Below are positions 21,301 to 38,779 of a stretch of 64,000 nt of DNA, piece after piece. Under the pieces are notes generated by a model. The model did no database searches. It was not told the DNA's origin and saw nothing but the letters and a program-made list of their open reading frames with translations. Each line of letters begins with the position of its first letter. Position 1 is the first letter of the stretch. Position numbers and translations under genes: made by a program. The stretch is from Warburgia ugandensis (Eukaryota > Streptophyta > Magnoliopsida > Canellales > Canellaceae), in NCBI GenBank assembly GCA_035236585.1, contig CP141139.1:49731217-49795216 (forward strand), given 5' to 3'.

Positions 21301-21945
21301 CAAGGTCAGTGGCCTTTATGTTTTAAAGTCAGAGACATGATTCTGCCACTCCATATTCCTCTACTCTAGTTCTAAAGCCTTTCCATATTAACCCCACATA
21401 CTTGAGCAGCTTGAAAGCATGATTTCCCACTTTTAATTCAATATCTACAATAGATAAAAAGCTAGTGATCTAGTGAAACATCATGCAGCTTCCTTTCAGT
21501 AAAGTTCATGCACCTGCCCTTTTTCAATATGCATACATGATCATCATTAACAGACCTACCAAAGTGTGGAAATGAAGTTGATTCCTAAGAGATTTTAACA
21601 GGATAATATCTGCATAATTCAGACAATTCACTCGATTGCATGCTTAATCATAAAGGTAAAATAGCAATGAGATTTTGGTAGATGCCTCCTATTCAGATGT
21701 ATTCCAGCTTATCCAGAAAAGAGAATTGGTTCAAGAAAGTTCAATATCAGCTATGATAAATTTTGACTGTCTACACTAATGGAAAATTCATGTATACAAA
21801 GACACTTTCTTTTGAACAGTCTAGTTGAGTTCAAAAAAAATTTCATCTTAATTTAGAAAAGTGGAGAATTGTTCAATTTTTTCAAACTTCAAGAGTCTAA
21901 TGAAGTTAATCCTAAGGTGTTTCCATTTACTTGGAAGTGGGAGCA
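18361..21945. other. Unassigned stretch
   Basis: No recognised gene, RNA or transposon. Composition is moderately AT-rich with no long open frames. A frame at 20,423-20,641 (minus) has no known motif. It could be intronic or intergenic. Confidence 0.4.
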
Positions 21946-22574
21946 AAGTAAAGTTGATGACTAGGAAGTCCCCCAAAAAGACCACTTTCGGTCGGAATCA
22001 ATAATTCATGAGAGTGGAGAGATTGAGAGGGGTGTTATCCAAAGAATCCAAGTGCGTTAGAACAAATGGAGATGTGTCTCTGGAGTTTTGTGTGTTCAGC
22101 AGTGCCACTCAAACTGAAAAGAAAATTCAATAAGATGGCTATAAAGCTGGCCATGTTCTATTGATCAGAGTGTTGGGTAGTTAAGGAACAACATGTACAT
22201 AGGATGAACGTACCTAGAATAAGGATGTTAAAATGGATGAGTAGCAAGACAAGAAAGGAAAGAATTAGAAATGAAAACATTAGGGAAAACTTACGTGTAG
22301 CACCAATAGGTAACAAGATGAGGGAGGGCAGACTTAGATGGTTTGGATATGCTAGACGGAGACCGAAAATGCCACCAGTTAGAAAGAGTGAGTCAATCAA
22401 TGTTGAAGGCTCTAAAAGGGCAAGGGGAAGGCCCAAAGGGCGTGGATAGAAGTGGTGCGAAAAAATTTAAAAACTTTTGGACTAAATGGTGGCATGAGCC
22501 TTGACAGAAGGGAATGGAGCTACAAGATTCATGTAGTCAATCCCTATTCGGGATAAGGCTTTGATGATGATGAT
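21946..22574 (+). mobile_element. RTE-clade LINE, copy E (5'-truncated)
   Basis: Only the last 0.63 kb of an RTE element is present. It starts at the block equivalent to KIDNQEVPVKDHFRYLGS. An 82-codon open piece (22,204-22,449) reads RIRMLKWMSSKTRKERIRNE, APIGNKMREGRLRWFGYA and RGRPK. It ends GGGATAAGGCTTTGATGATGATGAT. Strong 5' truncation is normal for LINE copies. No target duplication is obvious. Confidence 0.85.
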
Positions 22575-22620
22575 ATGGTTCATTTTGGATTTTAACTTCT
22601 GACATTACTTGTTTCATTCC

Positions 22621-22807
22621 AGAAGGGGAGCCTTGGAGCGACGGTTGAGTTGTTGCTATGTGACCTTGAGATCACGGGTTTGAGGCGTGTAAACAGCCTC
22701 TTGCAAATGCAAGGTAAGGTTGTGTACTATAGGCCCTTTGTGGTCCACCCTTCCTCGGACCCTGCATATGCAGGAACTTTGTGCAAATGGCTGCCCTTTT
22801 TTTTACT
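22621..22807 (+). mobile_element. Au-type SINE, copy 8
   Basis: A complete element from AGAAGGGGAGCCTTGGAGCG to GGCTGCCCTTTTTT. The 16-bp target duplication TTACTTGTTTCATTCC is perfect (22,605-22,620 and 22,808-22,823). It sits only 46 bp downstream of the tail of RTE copy E. Confidence 0.95.
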
Positions 22808-22823
22808 TTACTTGTTTCATTCC

Positions 22824-27650
<4,827 letters not shown>

Positions 27651-30218
27651 ACCTCGAGTATCATCTTACCAATCAAAACACATTCATGAGTTCTGAAACC
27701 AAACACTTGTACATTTAAAATATAACAAGTCAAAACTTATCATTTCTCAAAATTCTATCCAAATTCAATCTACGATCTAATATGTATTAAACATATTTAT
27801 ACATGTCTAAATTTATTGTCACAGTTACATAATCACACAGTCATTTTACAACTTTTACAAAGTGAATAGAAACATCATGTACAAACATACATCGTTAGTA
27901 CTTTCTCTGTTTACTTGTGGCGCCTTGCCTTTCTCTTCTTCATGTTTATTTTATGGAGTTGGTGGGGTGAGTATAGGAGAATATACTCAATAGGTAAATC
28001 TAATATCACAAATATAAATTAATATAAATTTACATCCATGCACTCAGGCACACAATGATACATTCTTAGGTATTATCTCTAAGGTTTTCAATATAAATTC
28101 ATAATAAAATATTTGAATACCTTTCAAGCATTCCATCAAATGTAAATTCATAGTGCATTATTTGCATACCTTTTAAGCATTCCACCGTAGATTTCAATTT
28201 AGCCAAGTACAACATAAGTACAAGAGTAATATGATATGTCACTATCAAAAGAATCTACGTTAAACATATGCAAAAATTGATGGTAAAATAGTTAAGCACT
28301 GAAATCTCAATTTAAATCACTTATAGGAAAATTCCTACCAATTTATGCCAAGCATATCAGCTCTCAAATCATCCAAGGCATCATCATGCCTAGTGGGTCA
28401 AGGTTTTTATGACCCAATCATGCACATAGTGCCTAAAAATGGGACACTACAACACTACAGCAACTACCCAATCATGGAACACTGTAGCAAAAAGAATACA
28501 TAGATCACTATATTGTGGCAACTGCGCAGTCGTAGGACACTACATGCTCAAACGCTAACACCAACTACATGAGACTTATCACCGTCTTGCATAGGAAGAG
28601 AATGAAACACACACTGTAACTTGCTCATGATACCACACCCAAACTTTAGCCACTTGGGGCTTGGTGTTGAAATGTCAACTTTCGAAAGATGGGTGGCCAA
28701 CCCTATAATCCTCCTATCATAGCATCCTTCAAATGAAAGAGCATGTTTAATAAGTAAATCAATGCATGAAAATCTAGATACAATTGTACCTTCTATGATA
28801 TATTAGTCTCCTACAGATCACATAATTAGATCCTGATCATGGTTTAAAGTACATAAATTTTTAATTTAAATATGAATAGGATGTCAAAGCTAAATGGTAC
28901 ATGAAGTGCAATTAGGAAATCAATCTATGTTATGCTTTTTATAATTTCAAATATAATCATAGAATCCTTTTATATTTTATTTAAAGTCTGATAATTTCCC
29001 CTATTTACAGGACTGTGCACATTTAATGCATGTGATGCAATTCACCTAATAATTATACTTTCATATTCAATTGAAAATGGAGACTTTGTTTCCTAACAAT
29101 TTCATCCACAAATAATTGAAGAATTTGCACATTGTTTAAGTTATAAAGATTCTATTTTTCAATATCAAAGAGAATCATCAACTAAAATATAACGTAGTAA
29201 TCACATGCATTTAATAAATAATGCATAACTGCAATTGCTTTGAAAACTTAACAACCTTAGAATTACCTACCTTAATCAGATGGTTCAGATTCATCAAGAT
29301 TAGGAATCACCGATTAGGGCTTTTTATCATCAATTAAGCATTAATCTGAGGAATATGGTATAAATGTCATAGTTTAATCTATCTATAGTAGATATATATA
29401 TATATTAAAATTCTATTTGAATGGTTAGATTATCTGTAATAAGCTATTCAAGATTAGATCATACATATCTAGATGTTTGGAAAATCAATTTTACATATCA
29501 ACGGTTAGATATGATCTTTCAGGTCTAGATAACATGGATCTAAGTGTTGGAGTGATCGAATATACTAATTAATGGTTCAATTAGATTTTGTACATTTAAC
29601 AAGCTTTTTAATTTATCATTCTTAACCAAAATCATCATTAACATGCAATTCATATAATTAGATTCATAGATCCACTGCTGATCATGTTTTTATTGGTTTG
29701 ATTTATAGATTTATGACTTTAGATGACCTCTAATTGAACTTCGCTGACATAGATGAGTAGATCATTCATTAAGGATTCCAAAGTTATAAATTTTAATTTT
29801 TCGTGGTTGCCAGAATTCAGTCACCGTTACCAAAGAAGATAATTGAAAAATGGTCTCCACTGGCGACTATGACACAGTATTAGAAACATCAAAGTTTAAG
29901 GAAAATAAATTGTGGGTTTCATGGATCTCTACTTTACCTTCATTTTTATCGTTGTTTGGTGCTAAAAAAGGGGAAATCCCAACAAAACCGTCAATCGAGT
30001 TTTGCTGGAAAACAACGTTTTCCCCCTTTGATTTTAGTAGCATATTAGTTTGGATGCCAAGTCTACTCGAACCATAACTGACTTAACTGGTAGATCATTG
30101 ATCAGTTGCTTCCACAATGCTCTTGCGACATGTGCGATGGCTGGTAGTGGAAACTATCTACTCGCATCCAATGGTGGGCATGCTTGCAAGTTAGAAAGAG
30201 ATGGAGAGAAAGAAAGGA

Positions 30219-30220
<2 letters not shown>

Positions 30221-30250
<30 letters not shown>

Positions 30251-30266
30251 GAGAGGGAGAGGGAGA
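30221..30266. repeat. (GGGAGA)n microsatellite
   Basis: About seven units of the hexamer GGGAGA, within purine-rich sequence. Confidence 0.93.
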
Positions 30267-30358
30267 AACATTACACTAGATAGGGGTTTTCTACCCTACC
30301 CATGTGGTAATCATCAATGGCGATGCTAACGTCGATGGGTGAAGAAAGAGGGATGTAA

Positions 30359-30460
<102 letters not shown>

Positions 30461-31188
30461 TTTGACGAGCTAAGTTTTTAAAACACATTTTCATAAATAT
30501 TTGCAAAGGTAGGGTCTTGATTTTGAAAATCTTTTAAAATACCAATAGCGGAAACATATTTTCTTTGAAATTGATTTGTCAAAAACTCAAGTGCCACCTC
30601 AAATTACTTATTATACATAGATTTTTGTATAAAATAAAATTTCTATTGAATAACAATAGAAATACTTTTATTAAAATCAAGATCAATCCGGTGGTTCACA
30701 TACATAGCCCCGGTAGTCACCTTGTCCAAATATTATAATCCAAATTACAAAATAATCAATACAATCTTCCTCAAAGTAAATACCATAAGCAGTAGTTCGG
30801 TGATGATTATCCTCAAGTTTTAAGCTTTCAATCTTCCTAAAATGTATCTAAGCTATTGTAAACATTCAAACATTTATAATATCTCAGCAAGCTATGCTTA
30901 GTAGGAGATTTAAGAAATATAATCAATATATCTCAAAATCAATAGTTCTTTGTATCCACGATATAAGTCAATTTATACAATTAAATAACCATTTCATCCT
31001 TCACTCATCATAAGAATTATATGTATATATTACATATAAATAAAACCATTTAAAATCTTGAATATAGTTAATATCATCAATAATATGTCATTTCTAAACT
31101 GATTTCAATATTAACACTAGGTGTTAATATATAATCATACCTATTGAGAATTATCCTCCAATATAATATCAGTAATAACTTTTACTGG

Positions 31189-31288
31189 GCATCTCATCAT
31201 GCCATAAAATAAAGCATCTCATTATGCCATAACATAAGGCATCCCATCATGCCATAACACAAGGCATCTCATCATGCCATAATCAATT
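31189..31288. repeat. 25-bp minisatellite, 4 units
   Basis: Four consecutive 25-bp units of the type GCATCTCATCATGCCATAA plus six variable bases, with a few substitutions between units. It lies within the LTR-like region. Confidence 0.9.
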
Positions 31289-34200
31289 GCATCATAATGC
31301 AAAATAATCAAAGGACTACCATGCTTGTAGTCTCGATCCATACAGCGTGCCCGGATAATTGCTCAATACTCCACTGATACCACAGTGAAAAATACAGATC
31401 CATGTTTGTATGGGGGGAACCATGGCTATCACAGTGGCAGCCTTCCCATAATTGTCCCAGTCGACATTTTGCCTCTCTTGAGGCACGGTATCATCATCAT
31501 AATCAGTTTCGAAGAGTGGGTGGCCAAACCCTCATAACTCTCCTAACATTGGCATCCTCAGGCATAAGCCTGTCTTAAAACAAAATCACAAGCCTCCATG
31601 CTTGTATGAAAAATAATAATTCATACTTACAGATTGTGTGTCTAGTTATAATAGGACATGCTTATGACTTCTTTCCTTAAGATTTGAGGGTCCAACTTAT
31701 GTAGTTTAAATCTTCTCATTCTACCCATTAAGTAATTTCATAATTACTTAATCAATAACTTTGTATTCATTTCAATATCATTTGTTGCCTTAAGTAATTT
31801 CATGATTACTTAATCAATCACTTTATGTTCATTTCAATATCATTTGTTGATCATAAACAATTTTAAGAAAATTATAATCAATCTATAGTTATTAGGATAA
31901 GATCATGTGTAAAATACATGTATTTTCTACATTGAATATACTCTTAAGGTCCACATACCTTTACTTTCAACAATCCATCTTCTCATTGATCTTGATCATC
32001 ATATCCTTCATGTATCTGTCAAATCATATATATACAATCATTCCTCAACTCATTTATACTTCCTAGTTGTTCTTTTGATCATCCTTACACATGATGATTT
32101 GGATCTTTTTCCTTGGATCATATTAATTAAGGGTCTAATCTATTGATCTACATTTGAATATAATATTTATACTACTTCAAAACATACATACAATATTATG
32201 ATTCTTATGATTCTTGTTCATTCAAGATCTCCTTATGGATCTTGTTTGATATTGGATTATCTTAATTACCATTTTTATTAGAATTAGATAGTTTACTATC
32301 CTTTTATGATCTTATTATTATTCAACCAGTTAATGTTTTACTGATTGAAGATAATTTATGCACTCCTAATTCTAGACAGCTCTTATTTCCAATTGACTAA
32401 GGTTTACTAGTTAAAAGCTACTCACAGAGTGGTTAATTCAATCCTCATGTAAGGAGGCATTTAAATGTCACAAACGTCACCAAAAGGTGGGGAAAGAGCG
32501 AGGCTCTATTAGAGAACCCCCTTAACCACCATGTTCAGCATTTACTAGGGTGACCTTAGCTCAACCTTCATAAGGTTCCTATGAGCATTAAACCCTAAGT
32601 ACTCTTGCTATTTGTTTTTAATTAAATCCATGACATTTAAAATATCATTCATGTGATTTATTATTCTCCTAATTTGGGCCAAGGAAATGATATTCCTTAT
32701 ATTGTCCTACTAACTATAGCCCTTACTATCATTAATTCCATGTATATATTTTGATCATTTTTCATCCCATTAAGGGTTTTGATCATGATCTTTCATTTTT
32801 ATTTAGATCTATCACATTATCTTAATGTAATATTATCACTAGATCATTGATGCATCTCATCATATGATCTGATCTTTCTTGATTCAACCGATCAATAAGA
32901 TCTTTAGTCATTTTATCAAAATTAATGGGCATAGATATCAATCTATCCCAAATTAGAGACATCAGACCATTCATTTATCATGATCTTATCATTGATCATC
33001 ATTCATAATTATTCACAGCTTTTGATCATCCTTGATCAATCTAATCAAGGAGATTATTATGTATTTTCAAGGATTTTGTTACTTTTAATGGTAAAGATCT
33101 AAAGATCTGCTAAATTAGTTACACCCAATCCATTTCTTTAAGTTATCACATCATTAGGTCACTAGTGGATCAGAATTCTAAGGTCTAATCATGTCATATT
33201 TGACTAATCTTTGGAATTAGTACAACTTTTTGTGATTTACAAAAATTTATAGTGAATAAAACATAAATTTTATGTTTCCATTAGATTCTACTATTCACTA
33301 GAAATTAAGAGCTTCTTTCCAATCTTGATTTTGAGTTAAAATGAGCTTTGAATGAAGATTTTAAGTTTCAGATCTATTTTAATGGTCCATATTTGATCTG
33401 GACTATTAGAATGCGACAAAACGACCCGGCATGCGTCACCATCACCGGGACGCTGCACTTGTCATCTCACAGTGATGACCACCCTACATACGTGATGAGC
33501 GTAGAGGTACACCCACGTGGAGAGTCTCTGTGTGCGTTGTTTTGGTGCGTCCCAGAGTCAGATCTCTGAAGATCTGTTGAGATAGGCGGATCTGGACCGT
33601 CAAATTAACAATGCCCCATATCAACATCTAGATCTCACTAAAATTTTATTGTGAACCTAGATTTGGGGGTTTTAGGGTCCCATAATTCCATCCAACGGCT
33701 CAGAATTCTCATTTGAGTCATTCCTAGATGGTTCCCAACTAGGGTTCACCGGATTTGTTTCATCGGTGAACTAGTTGTCGGTGAAGCAATTCAACGATGA
33801 ATGCTCATGTGTTTGGTCAAAAAACAGAGGGGAAAAGGAGGACAACCTACCTAGATTGAGTCTAAAGCAGAGAAGAGAGCCGGAGATGAGTTTATTTGGT
33901 TAGATTACGGTGGGTGCACATTGTTGTCTATGCTCACTGGTGAATCGTCGCCGTGAGGCATTTACTAGAGCCGGGGAAGAAATGATGAGAGGGGAGTAAG
34001 AGGAAATGGATCCGAGGTTCTTGAGGTGTTTTTCAGTGCTGGAGGAGGGAGATCGAGGACAATTTTGCAAGCCTAGTAAAAACCCTAGCTGGCTGAATCT
34101 TCAGTTGAGTCGGGTTGGAGGGTGAATTCGGGGACGCACTTGCCTAGGACAAGCTAGTTCCTATGCCAGGAGCGTGTGGGGATAGCCGGTTTGACTGGAA

Positions 34201-34340
34201 AGAGAGGAGAGATAAAAGAAAAGAAAAAGGAAAGAAAAAAGGAAGAAAAAAGAGAAAAAGAGAGGGAAGGAGGAGGAAAGAGAGAGGGAAAGAGGGAGAG
34301 AGTCTTGGGGATCTGTACAATTTTGTGCAGTCTATAGGAG

Positions 34341-34353
34341 GGCTATTTATAGG
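34341..34353 (-). promoter_or_regulatory. TATA box of the gypsy-type LTR
   Basis: The minus strand reads CCTATAAATAGCC, close to the plant TATA consensus. It is followed on that strand by a CT-rich stretch of over 100 bp, as in LTR leaders. Confidence 0.55.
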
Positions 34354-34787
34354 GTTATTTGTGAATTATTTTAATTAAAATTTTAATTATTTTCATTTTA
34401 AATGCTTTTCCACTTTTCTTATAAAATTCCAAAGAGATTCCTCATCATGTTTATTCTTTCATCATTGATATTTCTTTTACTGGATGTCCCCTAGCTCACC
34501 TAACTTTTGTGGACCCCACATAAAAGTGAAATGACCATTTTACCCTTATGGGTAATTATAAATTCACAAAAATTAAGAAAAATAGGAAATTTCACCTGAG
34601 CTTAGATTTCAACTGCTTATAATCATTCTGAACAGTTTTCCAAGTATAATTTCAAATATCTATATTTCAAGACCTGATTCTTTTTCTAAAAAGATAATAT
34701 TATATTGAATATAATATTCTACCTCGATTTTCATAAAAATTTTAATTAATTCCAAAAAATTTCAAAAAATTTGGGGTTTTCACATTA

Positions 34788-35366
34788 TGTGAAGGCCCAG
34801 GTACCCCGTAGATGGGAGATGGCTCAGGGATAGAGAGTTAGTCCTACATCACTAAGGAAAAAATTGATAGGCTAGTGATAAGAGTGGTGTGTGACTCTCC
34901 TTACAACAAAGCCTTTTCCTTGGAAAACCAAGAAACAACAAAACCGTGAGAGGGCTGGTTGTATGGGCGACCAGTTTCCAGAGCGGACAATATTGTTGTA
35001 CGTTGGAGCCACCGGGCTGTTACAGATGGTATTAGAGCCAACCCTTGACCCCATGTGTGGCTGGCCACACGTGGGTGCTTGGTTTCATGGTTAACACGTG
35101 AGGACGCATGTTCCCTAAGGAGGGAAGATGTGAAGGCTTAGGTACCCCATAGATGGGAGAAGGCTCAGGGACAAAGATTTAGTCCCACATCGCTAAGGAG
35201 AAAGTTGTTAGGCTATTGATAAGAGTGAGGTATGACTCTCCTTACAACAAGGACTTTTCCTCGAGAAACTGGGGAAGAACAAAACTATGAGGGGGCTGGT
35301 TGTATGTGCAGCCAGTTTCTCAGAGCGGACAATATTGTTGTATGTGGAAGCCATCGGGCTGTTACA
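34788..35366 (+). mobile_element. Complete TRIM (terminal-repeat retrotransposon in miniature)
   Basis: A 579-bp non-coding LTR element. The 5' LTR is 34,788-35,024 (237 bp, TGTGAAGGCCCAGG...GGGCTGTTACA) and the 3' LTR is 35,129-35,366 (238 bp, TGTGAAGGCTTAGG...GGGCTGTTACA). Two bases after the 5' LTR lies TGGTATTAGAGCC, a near match to the initiator-tRNA-Met primer site. A purine tract, AAGGAGGGAAGA, lies directly before the 3' LTR. The 104-bp interior has no gene, so proteins must come from another element. No 5S-like segment is visible in the LTRs, which argues against Cassandra. Flanks CATTA and GGATT do not form a clean target duplication. The LTRs have diverged at scattered positions. 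Confidence 0.93.
35027..35039 (+). promoter_or_regulatory. TRIM primer binding site
   Basis: TGGTATTAGAGCC matches the initiator-tRNA-Met 3' end complement (TGGTATCAGAGC) with one C-to-T change. It lies two bases after the 5' LTR end, the standard position. Confidence 0.9.
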
Positions 35367-35760
35367 GGATTAGGGAGAGGAGAGATTGGGGAGAGAAAGA
35401 CAGTGAGTTCCCTCCTATGGTTTCCTTCCTGAGTGATAGGTAGCTAAGAGTGGAGCTCCATACATCGAATTCCTCTTGGTTGATAGTCGTGTGGAGCCCT
35501 TTGTTTGGGGGGAGGGGGGGCATTATAAATTTTTTCCCCTCTATCATTTAGGAAAATTTTGGGGTTTTATGTCCTTGATCTATGTTTTGTGCAAAATTAG
35601 TGTTGTTGGAAAGCTCTCATAGCATATATTTCTGAATTTTGAGGTTTCAAAGTCTAATATAGTTCTTTCGACGAATACTTCTACAGATTTTGATTTCAAC
35701 AAAATTGATTTTGTACTCTAACTTTCTATTAAAATGGTGATAAAATGTAAGGTTGTTAAA
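35367..35760 (-). mobile_element. 3' LTR (part) of chromovirus G1
   Basis: The boundary at 35,760 is set by the adjacent polypurine tract of G1: the minus strand reads TAGGGGGAGAA then TTTAACAACCTTAC, close to the usual TGTAACAACC LTR start. The U3 text (GCTTTCCAACAACACTAATTT) is typical of plant gypsy LTRs. The far end is unclear because the TRIM lies next to it. The TRIM may have inserted into this LTR, or the LTR may end before it. Confidence 0.5.
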
Positions 35761-35789
35761 TTCTCCCCCTAGAAAAATTTCATCCTCAA

Positions 35790-36840
35790 AAATTTCTTTT
35801 ACATTACTACTCAAATAACTCTGGGTGCACTCTTCATCTCGTCCTCGGTCTCCTAAGTAGCCACCTCAATGGAATGGTGTTGCTAAAAGGACTTTGACCA
35901 ATGGAATGGTCTTCATCCTCAACAATTGTTCTTTTTTATTTAAAATCTGAATGAACTTCAGTTTAGAAGTCAAGCCAAGTTACAACTTTAACGGTACATG
36001 TGTAAGTACATGTGAAGGGTTAGGCATGTACTTGCATAACATCAAAATACGAAATAAGTCATGAACATTTGTAAGCTGTGACAGGAAGGTCAATCTATAC
36101 CCCACTACTCCAATTCTCTCTAAAATTTCAAAAGGGCTAAAGAATCAAGGCTTAATTTTCCTTTAGCACCATACCTCATAATCCCTTTCATAGAAGAGAC
36201 CTTTACAAACAAGTGATCTCCAATATCAATTTCTAAATGTCGCCTTCTTTGATTTGTGTAACTCTTTTCTTGACTTTGAGCAGGTAAAAGTCATTTTTGA
36301 ATATTGCTCCACTAATTCAAACTTCATCAATTGTCTCTCACTGAACTTGTTCTAACAAATTGGTGAACAATATGGTCTTCCATATAGTGCCATGTCATTA
36401 CTAGCTTGAAAGCTATTATTGTACGCAAACTCAATGAGGGAAATGTTCTCATCCTAATTCCTTTCCCAATCAATTGCATAGGCTCGCAACATATCTTCCA
36501 ATGTCTAAACAATTCATTTTGATTGTACGTCTATCTTGGGATGGAATGATGTATTAAAACTCAAGGAAGATCCCAATCCTTCCTATACACTCCTCAAAAA
36601 CTTAAAGTTAAATTTGGTATCCCTATGTGAAATTACCACCACAAGTGTGCCATGTAAGCTTACATTCTCCTTGATATACAACTTTCCCAATTGTTTAAGG
36701 ATTGTGTTTGTTGAATTGGGAGGAAATGGGGACAACTTTGTCAGTCGATCCACAATTACCCAAATCATGTCATGCCCATTGGACATCCTGGGCAATCTAT
36801 TAACAAAGTCCATGGTGATGTGTTCCCATTTCCTTTAAGG
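35790..36840 (-). pseudogene. G1 integrase with C-terminal chromodomain remnant
   Basis: The integrase joins element DNA to the chromosome. The core at 36,813-36,583 reads MDFVNRLPRMSNGHDMIWV and IVDRLTKLSPF, with the first catalytic Asp in VDRL and the second in ISHRDTKF. A C-terminal block (RRHLEIDIGDHLFVKV) lies near 36,215-36,255. The chromodomain remnant near 35,830-35,950 includes MKTIPLVKVL and, after a frame change, an ATxETEDEM match. In live chromoviruses the chromodomain steers insertion to modified histones. Multiple stops show it is dead. Confidence 0.8.
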
Positions 36841-37340
36841 AAGAATAAGGGATTGTAAATCTTGTCGGCCCCTTATATTTAGTCTTTACCTATTGGTAGG
36901 TCAAACATTTCACCATGCATTCTCACACATCCTTTTTCAGTCCATTCCACCAAAAATTTCTTTTTAAGTCATGATACATCTTGGTTCTCGATAGATGAAT
37001 GGTATGTCATGAGTGGTGTACCTCCTAAAGGATTTCCTATCTCAATTCTCTTTTGATGGAATTACTAATCTTTCACAAAATCATACACCTTGTCTGAACT
37101 CTAAGTAAACTCTAGTTTACTAACCAATGCCTATGTCTCTATGTTTTCTTTATGAGGAGAACCTTCTCAAATATAACAAAATTCATTACTAAATTGTCCA
37201 CAAATTATCCCTTACCTTTGTACTGAATTTTTGGACTATAGTCAATAACATCCTGAAATAACTTTCACTTTCTAGAGAGCATACTGCTATCAACCCTTGA
37301 GTCTCCTAACTCAATTTATTGACTATTATGTCAGCCTTTC

Positions 37341-37676
37341 CTAGGTGATATAGATAGAGAAGTCATAATCTTTTAAATACTCCACCCATTTTCTTTGTCT
37401 CATATTTAGATCTTGTTGGGAAAAAATATATTTGAGGCTTTTATGATATGTGAAAACTTCAAATCTGTCACCATAAAGGTAATGCTGCCAAAATTTTAAT
37501 GCAAAGACTACTGTTGCCAATTCCAAATCATGAGTGGGATTGTTCTTCTCATGTGTCTTAAGTTGTCGAAAGGCATAAGTAATCACTTTATCATGTTGCA
37601 TCAATATACATCCTAGCTCTTTATTTGATGCATCACAAAAGACTACAAATCCTCCACTACTTGAAGGAAGTGTCAA
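37341..37676 (-). pseudogene. G1 RNase H domain, 111-codon open segment
   Basis: RNase H removes the RNA strand during reverse transcription. The segment reads [20 protein letters not shown] (first catalytic Asp in CDAS), [40 protein letters not shown] and [13 protein letters not shown]. This is the usual order in plant Ty3/gypsy RNase H. It continues the RT in the same orientation. Confidence 0.9.
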
Positions 37677-37699
37677 AATTGGTGTAGATGTGAGTCTCT

Positions 37700-38570
37700 T
37701 TTTTTAGTTATTGGAAACTCACTTCACACTCATCACTTCAAATGAATTGTGTATCCTTTCTAGTCATTGCAATTAATGGTAGTGCTATACGTGAAAACAC
37801 TTTTATAAATCTGTAATAATTCCCACTAGACCAAGGAAACTGCAAATTTCTGTCACTAATTTAGGTATTCCCAACTCATCACTACCTCCACTTTCGCCAA
37901 GTGTATAGCGACTCCATCTTTAGAAATAACATGGTCAAAAAAGTTAACATGCTCTAACTAGAGCTCACATTTGCTAAACTTAGCAAACAATTTATGAGTC
38001 TGAAGAGTACATAAGACAATGCATAGGTGCTCTCTATGTTTTTCTCTACTAGTATAGTAAATCAAAATATTGTCTACAAAAACCAAGACAAATTTATCCA
38101 AATAAGCTATAAAGACTCCATTCACAAAATCCATAAACACAACTGGTGCATTTGTCAGTCCAAATGGAATAATTAAGAATTTATAGTGACCATAATGAGT
38201 CCTAAATGCCATTTTGGAAATATCTTCTTTTTAAATCCTCAATTGATGATACCTTAACCTTAAATCAATGTTAGAGAAAATAGCTGTCAATTGCAACTAA
38301 TCAAATAGGTCATGAATTTGGGGCAATGGATACTTGTTCTTTACCATAATGCTACTTAGCATTCAAGAGTCAATACATAGTCACATGGATCCATCTTTCT
38401 TCTTAACAAAAAGAACCGGTGATCCCCAAGGTGAGACATTAGGTTTGGTAAAACCCTTGTCCAACAACTATTGTAATTGTGTTTTTAATTCTTTCAATTG
38501 TATTGGAGCTATCCACTTTGGTGCCTTAAAAATAGGCCCTGTACCTTACATAAGTTTGATGGCGAAAATC
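37700..38570 (-). pseudogene. G1 reverse transcriptase remnant
   Basis: The N-terminal part lies at 38,330-38,410 (complement), where DGSMWLCID and VKNKYPLPQIHDLFD are readable across stops. The best segment, 38,212-37,958, reads [20 protein letters not shown] and FVDNILIYY. The catalytic motif is normally FVDDILIYS: the second aspartate is changed to asparagine, which would abolish activity even without the frameshifts. Confidence 0.88.
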
Positions 38571-38779
38571 AATCTCTCTTTAAGATGGTAATTGTAGAAG
38601 TTCTTCAAGAAAGACATCTTGAAATTATCTAACAATTACCAACTCCTCTAGTTTAGGTTGTTTAGCCTCTAGTGCTACTACACTTGTCAAAAAGGTCTGA
38701 CATCCTTTTGAGATGTGCATGGCTGCCTTCATGGCTGAAATAATGTAAGCACCATGTGTAACCAGTCACCCTTGGGATG

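Larger units (their letters stand above)
30600..34784 (-). mobile_element. Long gypsy-type LTR region (minus strand)
   Basis: Read on the minus strand from 34,784, the sequence starts TGTGAAAACCCCAAATTTTT, a typical plant gypsy LTR start. An AT-rich U3 follows, including AAAATGGTCATTTCAC, then a TATA box at 34,341-34,353. A CT-rich leader (complement of 34,190-34,310) and a long R-U5-like stretch follow. No internal coding region is joined to it: on the right it meets the TRIM within 3 bp. It may be a solo LTR. The left limit is uncertain. Confidence 0.45.

Noticed and set aside
31189-31288. CRISPR-like array
   Set aside because: The repeats are contiguous with no unique spacers; it is a simple 25-bp minisatellite in plant DNA.
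34788-35366. Cassandra element (TRIM with 5S rRNA in its LTR)
   Set aside because: No 5S-like promoter block is visible in either LTR, and the LTR start differs from Cassandra.
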